Below are positions 36,899 through 49,703 of a DNA stretch of 64,000 nt, in pieces (the stretch's first letter is position 1; each line of letters opens with the position of its first letter). This DNA comes from Icerya purchasi. Taxonomy: Eukaryota > Arthropoda > Insecta > Hemiptera > Monophlebidae. Location of the stretch: NCBI GenBank assembly GCA_039619475.1, contig CM077116.1:173009863-173073862 (forward strand), written 5' to 3'. Made by a program: the position numbers and the translations under genes. The notes below the pieces were generated by a model. That model did no database searches, was not told the DNA's origin, and worked only from the letters and a program-made list of their open reading frames with translations.

Positions 36899-39800
36899 CT
36901 GTGTAATTGTAGAATACTATTAACTAACCAGCAATAGTAATTGGTTAATTCCTCGCGGTGTTCCGATGACCGGTCGTTGTCATTAATCGTTACGGTTTTT
37001 CAATTTGAATATACTCGTAATTGAAAATGTTTTTTTGAAGGCGAAAAGTGTTCTTATTTAAAAAGACTACCTATTATCATATTTTTCAATATCATTATAC
37101 AAAAATAAAGACTTAAAATGGAAAGATTTCTTCGTCAATTTGATTAAATGTTTAAATTCATTAAAAAGCCTTTTCTTCTCTTCAGACTCCAACTCATATC
37201 ACGGCTGACACTGTGGCCCTATGTGATTATCAGTCTGTTTGCTTTATTAAATAATTTATATATGATTAAATTCTGTTTTTTTTTTTTTTTGTTTTTTTTC
37301 TTTGAAATTTTCAGCGACAGATACGAAACTATGAACCGACCTTTGTAAGGGGACACCTAATAGTCTCTGTAGGAGGATACAAAATTTCAAGTCTGTACGC
37401 ATTGTCGTTTCGGAGATTTTTGTTTTTAACTTTTTTCGGGATCTTGTGTTTTTCGTAATTTTTAACGTTAGGCATATTGTAAAAACTTCCCGTTCTCAGT
37501 GAGCACTTAATAGTTTTTTCTTCTTCTCCTTCTCCATGCTGTCTTGTTCGAAGTTGGGCGACCATCTCAGCTTTTGTAGGCTTGCATGTTTTAGCCTCTT
37601 ACAGTTTTATGGTCAAGCATCCATACTATTTCCGCATGTCAGCTAGCCACGATTTTCTTCTTCTTCCTGGTCTTCTTCTGCCCTCTATTGTACCATTTAG
37701 AACAACCATGCGAAATTTAATATTAATTACAACGTAATTCTTAGGCTACCTCCCATTCAAAAAATTGTTCCAATTTTATGTAACGTCTGTTATATTTTAT
37801 AGGATTTTTGTTATTGCTATTTAAAAAATGTCACAATTTTATGTAGCGAAATATGTAACGAAAAATGTAATGAAACAATATATCTTAATTTTATACAATG
37901 CAAGTTAAATGTTAGGATAGGATTTTTGTGATTATGTTTTGTTTTTCTTTTTGTATTGATGCCAGTAAGAATTACGTTGTAAATTTTGATCATTTTATAC
38001 AAAGTATAGAAGAGAAAGAGACAGAAATGAAAGCAAGAGGGATCAAGGCGAGGCCAAAATGGCCGAGTTTATATATATATATATATTACATACATGTATG
38101 TTGAAATGTTTAATAGGTGTTTATGAATTTAGGTCTCCACCAGGGATGCCACCACGGTCTCTATCTTACCGCGGACCTTTTTAACGCTTACTACTATTAT
38201 TATTATTGTTGGTATATTATTATTATTATTATTATTGTTGATTTATTAAAGAAATTGTTTTTTAGAAAATACATATTAAATTTGATCCACATTGCGTTGA
38301 AAATACAATTATAAATAGACTGAATATATACATATGTGTGTGTGTGTATATGCGTATTGGTGTCGTTTAATCAGTTAAAAATAATTTTAAATCTTCTTCC
38401 GAATATTTCACGTACAAGTTTGTCCGTGATGATATAATGCGAAAAATAACCGTCGTAGTGGATGAACTTAAAATTTAAAAAATGAGGATGTCTTGTTCTA
38501 TTGTTATTTTTTTTTTTTATCTCAATGCGTTGATTATTAGTAAAAATTAACCATTGCGGTGATTTATTTTAAGAATAAACTGAAAATGTAAAGAAAATTT
38601 ATCTGTTCGTTTGGCGTTTTTTACTGACAGTTTGTGTAACGGTTTGGTATCGAACGAACTTAATTTTAAACAAAAAAGTCCATCAAAATACCGAATTTGT
38701 GATCGAACTACACTTGGCGACTTCGTGTAACAATTATATTGCACCACGATGACTTTACATCTCTATTTACATGAACTATTCTCACAAAAGCTGATCTCGA
38801 AAAAAAAAAAAAAAGACAACCAAAAGAACCTTAAGTGCATTGTGTTAGAAGTAGATAAAAAATGTTTTAGTACTATGGAACTAAAAGTAATAGCTCAAGG
38901 CCGCATTCAACCATACTGTTGCAGTAACATACAATATTTTGGTGAATTTTAGTCAGTCAGGTGATTCTTTTTGTTCTTGAACAAGTGACCCATTTTGCTA
39001 GCTTCCTCGTGCAATACCCCTGATGTATCACTGTTTTCTTAGTGTTCTCAGTTGCACTCTGATGATGTTAAAGAAGAATGCTCTTTATTTTTAAATAATT
39101 CAACGAGAACAATGCTAAGACGCTATATTTTAAGCTTAATTTAATTAATATTTTTGACGTTTTCGGTGTTTTTCTCGAAGTGAAAGTATTTTAAAAGGAT
39201 ACGGTTTTCAAAGTAAACGTAAACCATCCGAAGTAGAATGAACGCAAAATGATCTTGCCGCGAAGTATTCTTCACTTTTATTCCATTTATCGAAAAATGT
39301 TAAATTTCGATTCAGCCTCTTCGGGAAATCCCCTTGATTTGTTATTACACACGTACCTACACACATGCACTTAAGGGAAATTCGTGTTACGTTGAATTTA
39401 ATAATTATTTCATAAGTAAAATAAAATATATATATATATATATATATATGGTTCAACAATAAATTCCAAATTTAATTAAAATTGTTGTGGTTTTCTGTAA
39501 AAGCAGTGGTTTTTTCTTTCTTTTTTTTTTTTTTTTTGGTCCCAATGAACATGTACGAAATTAAGGAAAAAATAAAAATGGTACGATATACCGGAAGAAA
39601 AATACAGCATGTTACCATCGAATTCGTTGTGTTTTAAAACGTTTTTATGACAATGTCCCTCGAAATGTTCTAGCGGAATTATTTGTTTCATTTATTAGAG
39701 AATAAAAACTTACGTTGACAATGAAAAATAGCGTGTCAAAAAGAATGTACGAAATAATACTTACGACATATTCTAAAGAAATTCCCCAGCCGTTTTCCTG

Positions 39801-42800
39801 AAGTATGTTCTCTAAGCTAGTTATTAACATTTCCAAGTGACGTAGTTCCACCTTAATTGGATTGAAACTGTACACAGTGAATAAGAATACTTGTTAATTA
39901 CACTATTGTCAAAGAAAGTTTCATTGTAAACGTACGTTTTTTAATTAATTAAAATAAATAAAATACGATTTTCCGTTCCTGGAACCCCTTACAAAAAAAA
40001 TGTAATGTCGTAACACTGAAAAATTATTTTCAATTAAAATTCGTAAAATGCATTTTCTGCGGCGTACGAATTTGCCTCACTGACAGTGTCCGTAAAACTG
40101 ATGATCCAAGTGAACAGTTTTGCTTAAGAGCGTGAATTGCCGATGTATTTTTATTATATATAATTGCGATCCTTTTACACGCTAATAATACGATAGTGTG
40201 TACTGAAATCACTGAACGGAAGAGCAAAATGGCCTTCTCTTAAAAGAAATAAGAACAGTTCTAATTATGTGGAATCAGATTCTAAAAGAAGAAAGAAAAA
40301 AACAAACTTGAAATCATTTGATAAATTTTCTCGGAAACATGAATTTTCTTCCTTTTTTTTTCTTAATATTCCAAAATTTCGGTTTTACAAAAGAAAAATC
40401 ATAAAGAGTGTCCTTTTTGCGAAAAGGCCAATGCTGAAACAGAAAGAAAGCAATAGTAAAAATGACGAACAGGTGTAATATAATTTATGATATTCTTATT
40501 ACGATTCGAGAAATATGCCGGATGATTTGATGAAATCAACACGTGTAATGATGGCTAAAAAACGAAATTCCAAAAAAGCAGAGACTACCGAAATATCAGT
40601 TTAATGAGTCACCTATTCAAAATTTTTCCTAGAATTATTTACTGAAAAATACACAAGAAAATGGAAGAATAATTGAATGATACTCAGTTCGGATTTCGGA
40701 AAAATCTAGGCACTAGGAACGTTTCATTCAGTATATTAGAATGCTAGTTCAACGCTGTGGAGACGTTGCACGCTTGGTCTTCGTGGCTTTATTGATTTTC
40801 AAACAGCATTGGATATAGAGTAAATTACAAAAAATTGATGAATGTTTTAGAAAAACCAGGCATTAAAGACAAACTCATATTGGTGTCAAACGGCGAGTAT
40901 CATGATGAAGCAACATAGCACAGGTAATAAGACTGCCTTTTTCCATGCTGCCGTTTAATTATATTCTGAAAAAACATTTTCAAGAAATACGGAACAAATT
41001 TAACAACGAAAAAAGCTAATATCTGGATATATGTGGACGATACAGTTCCAATATCGAATAGGCTAACTACATCGATTCATCTTCATTAAAAGACAATTAC
41101 GGATTGCAACTGCTGCAAAACAAAATACACGGCGGGATTGGTAGAAAGGATTAACGCAACTTGCTCATAGCTTATGGAAAAAAATTGTAGATAATCAAAA
41201 ATGTTGAATATCTAGACAGCACAATATAAATGAGCGTATATGAGCGAGGAAATAAAAATAAGAATTGCAAAAACTCGAAATACATTTTTATTAAAATTAA
41301 AAATGATATTACGTAGTAAAAAAACATAAAAGTAGAACTAAAAATGAGGCTAATGAAATTCTATTCCTATTCTCAGTGTTGCTGTATGGAACTGAAAGCT
41401 AGACATTAACGAAGACAATCGAAACTAGACACGCTTTTGAGATATGACTATACCGTAGAATACTTGGAATAAAATCGACAAAATACGGAATGCGGAGGTG
41501 GTACCCAGACTGGACAGATGTGAAGAAGTAACAAAGGAAATTAAATAAATGAAAAAGTACTTCGGACGCACACAATGCGTCACCCGAAGCAATATAACAG
41601 TGTTCACCTTCTGATATATAAGACAAGATAGGTAGGGAAAAAACACCAGGGGGGAGCACGGATACAACATTTGTCGCAATGGTGTATGAGATGTGCACAA
41701 CCAAATTGTTCCGAGAAGTCCTAGATAGACGAATGATTTGCTAAAATGTTAGCCAACGATGTTCGATAACGGATGTGGTACCACACAATGCGGATGATTT
41801 GTTTATTACTCGGTATGAATTTTGACATATTTTAATCGGCAAATGTCCATTTTTTCTTATAGAATAAGATATACAATTCATATTTAATTCTTACTCTCAG
41901 TAGTCGTCTTATTCATTCAAATACTTAGAATCCCATCACTGAATGTAGAGACACTCAGTCAGATCGAAGTGACTATTTCCGCGATGGAATTTCAATTTTA
42001 CACATTTTTACATTGAGACTTTAATTTCTGCCTAAATGTTTTTCTTAAATTACCGTAACTTAATGTTTTTTATGCTCTAGACATTATCTGTGTTATACGT
42101 CTGACAGCGAATTATGCGGAAACAGGATCGATCACATATTAAATTGACTAGCGGAAGTTTTAACTCGCTCCATTTGGAGATATGTATTTAATTCGGTGTA
42201 GCGAAACATTTAAAGAGGAGTATACCAGAGAAGTAGAAGCTTTTACATGCTTGGTTTTTGCTGCAATATGTTACAAGTTCACGCAAGAAACAATTCAAAC
42301 ATTGTTTTGAAGTGTGAAAACTTTAAAACATGTTTTAAGACCTTTTTGTTTGTTTTTTTTTTAGTGAATTTTTCAAGATTATCTGAAATACTAAATTGTT
42401 TATGATTTAAAAGTTGGGGACAAATTTTGCAAACGGTGTTAATTATTTTTCATAAAATTCTGAGCAATGTTTTGCGCTAATTATAGTACGAGTTTACGAG
42501 TCTCTTTAATGCTACCGCTTTGGTTTTTAATTCTTACGAACTACCTCGACTATTACCAATTGAGACGAATAAAAAGAATTTTGAGGTTTCTCGTTTTTCT
42601 AAAATTTTACGAAAAATATGTGCCCCCCGATATTGTGTATTCTGCCGAATGAGATTGTGTTCCTGTGAATTAGACATCGGTATTTCGGTTCGTTTACGCC
42701 TTTGCCAGCCGAGACTTTCTTGTCTGTTTTGCCTAGATGTTTAACTTTTTGGTTTCGTCAATTTTTCATTTTACAAGTTGCCGAAGCTTTTTATATTTTG

Positions 42801-44717
42801 AATGTCGATGCATGGGCGTCGCCAGCGGGGGGCAGGGAGGGGCAGCTGCCCCTCCCTGGAGCCTTGAAACTTTTTAATCAACTGGCATTGATGAGTGTAT
42901 TCATAGGCGCGTAATCATGGACAATTTGGAAAACTTATGTTTTAATTAAGATTTTATTCTTGTTTAATAAAATATTAAGCCTTTGCAAATTTATAAATTT
43001 TATTTTTCCTGTAACTCATATGCTCCTTCTATCATCTTGCCCCCCCCTGACCCCTTGGCGGCTGGCAACTCATCTTGCCCCTCCCTGGCTCATCGGCTGG
43101 CGATGCCCTTGTGTCCATGTACTGCGAGACACGAATGCATAATGTATGTCTACATGTAAGAAAGTAAAGTCCCCCCATACATACGAACAAATGTAAAATA
43201 TAATTTCAGTCATATCCACCGTTTCCGATCGCGTGACACAAGGATGTTAGTAAACTAGTGCATCTCGCAGCGAAGAAGCCTCCTTACACTTGCCGATTCC
43301 AGATCTATTACCGGTACCTTCGTCAGAACAACTGAATCGCGGCTAATGTACAGATGGTCGAAAAAATGTCGTGAAGTTTCTACTTCGAACAAACTACGCT
43401 CAATCCCGTCAAATACTGAACTTTGGAATAGACTTAATTAAGATCCAGCGTAAAGAAAAATGTATTAAACAAGACAGACCCTCCTATACGTGACAGATGG
43501 TCTGTTCTTTTATCCATCTACCATCTTCTAGTAGGCTGTTCGAAGTTCAGCCTATTTCGGTCTCAACTACGCTTCTCCGGTTCTCTTTCTGAAATTCTCG
43601 AATGCAATGAACAAAAAGTTCAGTTGCTCCTCGGATTTCTGACACTGTCGAATATTCTGAACAGCGTCTAATGTTCATCCGTGCCTCTGGCCACTGTTGT
43701 ATTGTAGTACACGGCGTCACGTTAATTTGGATAAAACAACAACAACAACAAAAACAGGAGAAAAATTGTTTTAGAAAACTTTCTGTGGGAAATACATGCT
43801 TTTCTCTTGAAAGAAAGGGGAAAAAAAAGAAGATAAACAGTTCCGACAAGCAGTGCATCTTCTGAAAATTACGTAGTGTATGTTCTTTTAGGTTAATGCG
43901 AAAATATATAATAAAGAAAAATGTTCGATGCTTATCATTCTGAGCTAGTATTTACTTACTACGATTTCACCAGTTTAGCCCATACAGCTAGAATGAGGAC
44001 CCAACTACCGAAACTAAATACGACCGTGTGTACGATGACGACGAAGAGAAACGTACGTTTGAAATATTTCATGAACGTGTTGAATCTCGACATCATTTCG
44101 CAAAATGGCGCGTTTTTCGGGCAGGAGACATCCCGTTTCGTGCTGTTAACTTTGGCGGCAGTTTTCCTTATCCTCAAATTGTGTACCCAGGTTTCCGGGC
44201 TGATATTCTCCTCGTTCAGCGGAATCGCGGCTGTATCTACGTCTCCGACGTCGCTAGACTTGACCGTGTCTTTCGTAACTTTATTGATACGATCGATGTA
44301 GCCGATCTCGCGGATCACTTGTTCTTTGTTCAGTTTAGCGATTATTCTGTTTAACTGCGAACGTATTTTGGCGACGGCCAGATCGAATTTCGTAAACGGC
44401 ACCGGCTTCCCCGGTTCCACATCCTCCTGACTGACGGTGGGTTTTCGGAAACCGAGCTCCGCCTCCAGCAGCGACAGAGCTTCCTGTATCCTGAACGGGC
44501 CGAAAATTTCGCTCGGAGCGGCGAATGACTTATCGCGTACTATGATTTCCAGTTTGCTTATCATGTTGGACATTTTTCGGTATCGGCTTTCTTCCGGCGT
44601 GTGTCTGATTTCAATCGTCAGATCGTCCTGGTTCGTTAGATCGTTCGACATAGCGCGCGCTTGCGAAAAAACCGCTGCGAACAGCACAAGATGAATGAGA
44701 GCGCTGTTCTGATTCAT
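36596..44717 (-). CDS. Unrecognised secreted/membrane protein gene, 3 exons
   Basis: Exons 43960-44717, 39765-39867 and 36596-36898 join in phase into 387 codons plus TAA. Residues 1-22 (MNQNSALIHLVLFAAVFSQA and RA) look like a signal peptide. A polar, charged region follows, with CPKNAPFC near 205. A hydrophobic span near 220-248 (FLFVVIVHTVVFSFGSWVLI) looks like a membrane segment. The C-terminal 137 residues include LEMLITSLENILQENGWG and YLHILKDGKRGTGKQIF. I do not recognise the family. Exon codons are clearly richer in G and C than the flanks, as expected for coding DNA. An acceptor-like CCAG 12 nt before the ATG suggests a noncoding first exon further right. The gene is convergent with LYST. 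Confidence 0.75.
37719..38090 (+). repeat. AT-flanked interspersed repeat, copy 1
   Basis: It starts TTAATTACAACGTAATTC and contains TATTTTATAGGATTTTTGTT and GTTAGGATAGGATTTTTGTG. It ends AAGAGAAAGAGACAGAAATG, CCAAAATGGCCGAGTT and (AT)n. The inverted copy is at 57253-57590. This copy lacks about 20 nt near its 3' end, where copy 2 has a GGGCGCAGCCCC hairpin. Confidence 0.8.
39765..39867 (-). CDS. Unrecognised gene, exon 2
   Basis: The acceptor is CACTGTGTACAG and the donor GTAAGT. The exon takes 1 nt and ends in phase 0. The peptide FNPIKVELRHLEMLITSLEN then ILQENGWGISLEYV looks like an amphipathic helix. Confidence 0.72.
40495..41800 (+). pseudogene. Decayed LINE ORF2 remnant
   Basis: RT start motifs YRNISLMSHLFKIF then QFGFRKNLGTRN are readable near 40590-40720. 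GIKDKLILVSNGEYHDEA follows at 40860. Near 41640-41740 the ORF2 C-terminus is recognisable in scattered frames (YEMCTTKLFREVLDRRM). There are many stops and shifts and no intact catalytic motif. It lies antisense in intron 1 of the - strand gene. I leave the clade open. Confidence 0.72.
42811..43111. mobile_element. hAT-type MITE, 301 bp
   Basis: The left end CATGGGCGTCGCCAGC and the reverse complement of the right end, CAAGGGCATCGCCAGC, match at 14 of 16. Flanks TGTCGATG (42803-42810) and TGTCCATG (43112-43119) form an 8-bp duplication with one mismatch, as for hAT. A perfect 26-bp palindrome lies at 42833-42858, centred on CAGCTG. TTGCCCC words recur near the right end. Confidence 0.8.
43960..44717 (-). 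CDS. Unrecognised gene, exon 1 (signal peptide to membrane span)
   Basis: The frame runs from the ATG at 44717 and reaches TAG at 43959. The last base of that TAG is the first base of a consensus donor, GTAAGT (43959-43954). Splicing leaves TA, which the next exon completes to TAT. + strand frames over the same interval (43921-44301, 44028-44354, 44437-44694) are antisense shadows. Confidence 0.8.
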
Positions 44718-45607
44718 TTTTGTTCGTATCTGGAAAATCAGATAAAAATTAATTCGCGAAAATTTGGTTTTCCTAGATGAAAAGTTTTTTTTGTTTTATA
44801 ATAGTGAAGGCGATGATTTAGCTGTATTACAGGTGTAAACCTTACAAACAGCTGCGTTAATAACGCAGTTTTTTTCTTCTTTTAACTGCTCTGCGCAAGA
44901 AACATCTCTTATTTCAAACATAGAGAAAGCTTCAGATTCATTAACTTCCTGTAGTCAATTTTTCGGAAAATTGATTTCATTTTGAGCTGTGTTACGTGTT
45001 AGCACTGTTTGTTGACGAATCGAAATGTTCTTTTACAAAATCGTTCCGCACACAATAACGACTGGAAAGCTCGCGAAAATTTTTATCATTATTCGACCAC
45101 CACACACGTCTCTTCGAGTCTTTCAATATTGAACCACCGCAAAGTTTGTTTCTACAATAATTTTCAGTTTTGTTTGCTTCTATTACTTTTAATTGATTCC
45201 CCCCGTTATTTAATTGTACATCGATAGAAATCGTTTTTTATTTTCTGACATTTTTGTAACATTTTCTATTTCTGTCAGACTGACACAAACTTGCGCCACT
45301 GAATATCACAGTGTCTATTCGTTATACCGTATTCTTGTCAGTCTTTTGCATTACTGTGATAACGAAAGAAACGGATATTATTTTCGGTTATTTATTGGTC
45401 ACGTAAAAACGTGGAGTCGCTGGTAGTTCAATAAAGCAAAAATATCAAAAATCGACTAGCGATGTTTGTGTGTACACAAGATAGCAGCTATAAATTAAAG
45501 CCGACATGTTTTACTAATTTATTGAATGATCGTTACAAAGTGAGTTTTTTTTTCATATATATAAAAAAAAGCAGAGACTATTTTTATTAAATTAACTTAT
45601 AAACATA

Positions 45608-45978
45608 TCGTCATCATCACAGATCCATACTTCCTGAGCGTCGGAGACATCTATTCGTACATTTTAGCTGTACAAACATATAGTGTTCTAGGCAATTTTT
45701 ATGTGCAACGTGAGTAGTGTACGCACGCAAAACTACACTTTGCGTTGATTAGTAATCGTTTGATTTATCAATATACAAACGCAGTCCCGTATGTGTCTCT
45801 GAACTAGTGCGCATACGATGGTATAAGTGGTAATTTACCATTGTCTTCCACGTGACTATTAGCGAGTATTTAATTTAACTCTTTTCCGTAATAATTTCTA
45901 TCATCGCCAGCAATCGAACCCGAGACTTCCGAAACAAAAGCCAAGCTCTCCAGCAACTAGACTATCACGACGACACGA
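45608..45978 (-). mobile_element. tRNA-derived SINE, family A, copy 3
   Basis: The reverse complement starts CGTCGTGATAGTCTAGTTGC (A box), then has CGGGTTCGATTGCTGGCG (B box). The body holds TACCACTTATACCATCG and GCACATAAAAATTGCCTAG, then CTGTACAGCTAAAATGTACG. It ends in ATGATGACGAT repeats. It is full length and in the opposite direction to copies 1 and 2. Confidence 0.8.
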
Positions 45979-46082
45979 GTGTTGTTATGAAACTTGGTCA
46001 AAGGGCGAAAGCTGGACCGAAAAAAAAAAAAAAAATCAAAGTACCGACATTTCAACAATATTCGTTACTGTAACCGGTTCGT

Positions 46083-46440
46083 TAATGCAACCGATTTCTT
46101 TTTTTTTTTTTTTTTTAGGCTTGTCAACTGTGGACATTAACTCGGCGCAAGTAAAATTTTTAAAAGTTACAATGTGCGGCAGCGTGATACTGGAACGAAA
46201 TAAAATGAACTAATCAACTACTCGGCGGTAGTTGACTAATCGATTTTTACTGTCTAAATTTATTTTTTTCTTCCTTTCCCTCTTTTCGTTCCATACCCTT
46301 TCGTTCTTGATTAGTTCACTCTACTTCTCCTTAGGTAACAATTTAATCGCGTTTAAAAGTTTTTTTTGTTTGGTGTGCCAAAAAAGAAACAACAAAGAAA
46401 CCAAAAAAAAAAAAACAAAAAAAAAACAAAAAAAAAAAAA
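46083..46440. other. Homopolymer-rich spacer
   Basis: A T run lies at 46099-46116 and an A-rich tract (A runs broken by C) at 46405-46440. The open frames here are products of these tracts. Confidence 0.5.
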
Positions 46441-46799
46441 CGCGTAATAGTAAATAAAAGAAATATTAGAAAGATATGTAAAGAAATAGAAAATACGAAT
46501 GGTTCAGAAAGAATGTGTAGTGACCGAAATTTAGAAACGAGTAAGGGTTATTTCAATAATAATTACGAATTTGAGGATAACAGCAAAATGCATTTGGTAA
46601 AAATTGATAAATTGAGACGTGTTATCCAGATGAGTGCGTACAAGTAATAAATATAAAATAAATAAATTTCTCCCTTATTAATTAACAAACAAAAGCAAGT
46701 ATTAATTTATGTTTTAATAAATTCCAATTAAAAGTACCTACCGTTTAAAGAAACGTTTTCGGGCATAGCCACAGGGGATACACTGAATTTTGCGGTTAA

Positions 46800-47390
46800 A
46801 TAATACGTGTCATCCTTTGCTGGTGCGTCTTTCATTTGGATAGTCGTGTGGATATTGCTGGGCAACAGTTTTGCGGATACAGCAGCAAAGAAAGTCGTCC
46901 TCCATCGAACATAAAATCTCCCTTTGAAGATATGAAGAGTTGGATAAAAAATCTTTTACTGGAATGGTGGCAACGAAATTGGATAAATCAATCATAGCTA
47001 ATCTTTACAGCATCAAAAAAATACTTAAGAATTATCAACCGGCTGGTCAAAAAGAACAGCAGGTCGTTCTGTATCCCCTTCACTTGGGACATACTAGTCT
47101 GACGCGTAGGCACATTCCTGATAAACTTCTGTATCGGCTAAAGTCTTTTACCTATAAACCGGACTAGAACATCTAGTACAATGCCCTTTGTATTCTTCCC
47201 TTCGGCATAGATATAAATATTCACAAAAATACCTCTGTCATAATACGATTCCTTCTCTGCTCTATTTTATTAGATCTATTGCTTATCTCCCGTAAATATA
47301 AATTAAGCTTTAGATTATACCTACATGCTTCTAGCCTATGTACAACTAGGCCTTTAAAAAAACAACAAAAAAAACAACAAAAAGTAAACC
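46800..47390 (+). pseudogene. I-like LINE 3' fragment (RNase H end and tail)
   Basis: The + frames give NSFADTAAKKVVLHRT near 46860, matching the G-N-E-x-A-D-x-A-A-K end of RNase H. SWIKNLLLEWWQRNW follows near 46935, then LGHTSLTRRHIPDKLLYRL near 47090 and CPLYSSLRHRYK near 47180. An A-rich tail at 47357-47385 closes it. Stops and a frameshift show decay. Confidence 0.75.
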
Positions 47391-48275
47391 GACTAAAAAT
47401 GCTCAGCTACGTGTTAATGGCATCGGCTAACAATATAATAGAGCATACACTCAATTAAGATTAAATTCGCGCAAATCGGTACAACGTGACGTACCTAAGC
47501 ACTTTTAGTTTTAATTCAGTTTATGCTGCTAGCCGATTAACCGAAAGCGTTTCTCTAAATGATAGATATCTTGAACTTGTTAAAATATAAATTTATACTT
47601 ATTTTTGTTTTGTTAATTAATAAGCGGGGAATTTATTTATTTTGTGTTTTTATACATTTTAACAAACAGGTTACAGATTTATCTACATAATAGTTTAATA
47701 ATTTTAAATATATGAATTAACGTATCGATTTATTTCGGTCAGGATTACACGTGTTTTACTCAACACACGCCTAACACCATGCTGTTTAGGTCGTAATCTG
47801 CTGTCCCTTTTTCAAACGGAATTTCTTTTCGTAATTAAATGTGGCATCGCGCATGCGTGTATTATATGGCCACGCTTTTAAATATATATCGACAAAAATA
47901 ATATATTAATTAATATGTAACACGCGCGTATTAAAAGCTTACCACCACCGAGGAGGGAAACAAACTTGCCGCTTTCGTATTCGTTCTGGACTCTTTTTGA
48001 TAAAGAAGAAATGTCTACAGCGCGTTCAGCGTGAATATCGACCGTCTACACTGACCAGTGAAGCAGCGCGCTTTCAAAACACCCTTCTCGGTAGTGGTAC
48101 CCTTCAAACCCCTTCTGCAGCGATCGTACTCAGTACCATTGCTCACTTTTCGTTACAACATTTTTGCCTTTTTCACGGAAACTCATCACGGAAACTTGAA
48201 CTTTTTCAATTTCCGCAAGCTATTTTTAACATCTCGACCGGTGTTTTAAAAAATACGAAAAGCACCTACAAACTT

Positions 48276-48346
48276 CATATATACATATACATTTACATAT
48301 ACATATACATATACATATACATGTATTTTTATATATATATATATAT
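48276..48346. repeat. (CATATA)n microsatellite
   Basis: Repeated CATATA/ACATAT units, then (AT)n. The 144-codon + frame that crosses it is not a gene. Confidence 0.85.
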
Positions 48347-49515
48347 GAACAAAGACGGAAGACGCCAATTTATAAGAACAAAAAAATTATCACGCAGAAG
48401 AGACTATTTACTTACTCGGTGCAAACACTGAAACAGGCAACAAATTATGTAACCGAAATGGCAGCTTATGAATAAACGCAGCGCTTCCCTTCGGTTGCAA
48501 TACTGTTTAATTTCACTTCGACCCTTACTGCGTCGAATTGGGGCATCGCTTTACAAACTGACTCCGCCTACAACTCTGTTCGAGAAAACAAAATAAATAA
48601 AATCTTCTTCCGAAACAACTTCCAGTTTTCCGGAAATAAAATTGGCTTTGAAAAAAATTCGATGTGTGTAAAAAATTGCCTTATGCGCTGTAATATATGC
48701 TTTTTTTAAAATTTTTCGTAAAAGTTAATTAACCGTGTTATGCATTCGTTAATTTGGACGTTTAAACTGCATAGATGAATAATCGATCTCTTCCTAAATT
48801 AATTGAAAATTCAACAATTTATACTCTTACAAGTAAATCGCATTGTTCAAATTTGAGTCGGTAACTTTTATTATCGTTTTGATTGCATTTCTGCGAAGGC
48901 GAATAAAAGCTCGGCGTGTGAAATGTTATCAAAACGACGATTCATAATTTATATTACATTAGGTGTACGAGATGCATCGGTCGCGAAGACGTTCTCCGTA
49001 GTTATACATTTGTAAAAAAATCTTACCGCTTATTTCGAGTTACGATGTCGCTCAATTATAATTGTTAATCTAATGAGTTCACTGGTCGAGCGTGTTTCTT
49101 AACTCATCGCGCCGTTTTAAAACCATCCGTATGGATATCAAACACTACCGTTAGTAACGAAAAATCTGTCGGCGAGAAATCATTATTATGAAGGTATGAC
49201 TGAAAAACCCTGAAAACTTAGGAATTGTGTTGTCTACTATAGCTGACTAAAGTTTTTATTTTTTGAATACATTATTCGGTCGCGCGCTTATGATGTGCCG
49301 TTACGTTGCTATAAACGCAATTACGAGACGGTATAAACATTACGCTGCGAATATCCAACAACACTACGTATGTAGGTACAACACTCCACTATGTTGTAAG
49401 AGTTTGGTTTCTGCACACTCCCCAGTGTAAGGTACAAGCAATAAAACTGCAACTACGGGAAATATCAGTCGCGAGCACTGAGATTCGAAAAAAAACAACA
49501 AAAAAACCGTTATAA

Positions 49516-49703
49516 TTAAATTTTAAATTAAATATCGTCAAAATGATAAATTTTAAATTAAATATCGTCAAAATGATAAATTTTAAATTAAATATCGTCA
49601 AAATGATAAATTTTAAATTAAATATCGTCAAAATGATAAATTTTAAATTAAATATCGTCAAAATGATAAATTTTAAATTAAATATCGTCAAAATGATAAA
49701 TTT
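49516..49703. repeat. 30-bp minisatellite, about six copies
   Basis: The unit is AAATTTTAAATTAAATATCG plus TCAAAATGAT. The phrase AATATCGTCAAAATGATAAA recurs exactly every 30 nt from 49531 to 49681. The copies look identical except for the last, which changes to TTTGAAACTG. A 30-nt unit keeps frames open, giving repetitive frames on both strands (INFKLNIVKM on +). Confidence 0.95.

Noticed and set aside
43921..44694. Open + strand frames of 85-126 codons
   Set aside because: They lie antisense to the GC-richer first exon of the - strand gene, which has a signal peptide and phase-matched splicing.
47997..48431. 144-codon + frame
   Set aside because: Its second half is a translated (CATATA)n/(AT)n repeat, and the rest shows no motif or splice support.
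49516..49703. Regular repeats resembling a CRISPR array
   Set aside because: The units are contiguous with no spacers, and the DNA is eukaryotic.
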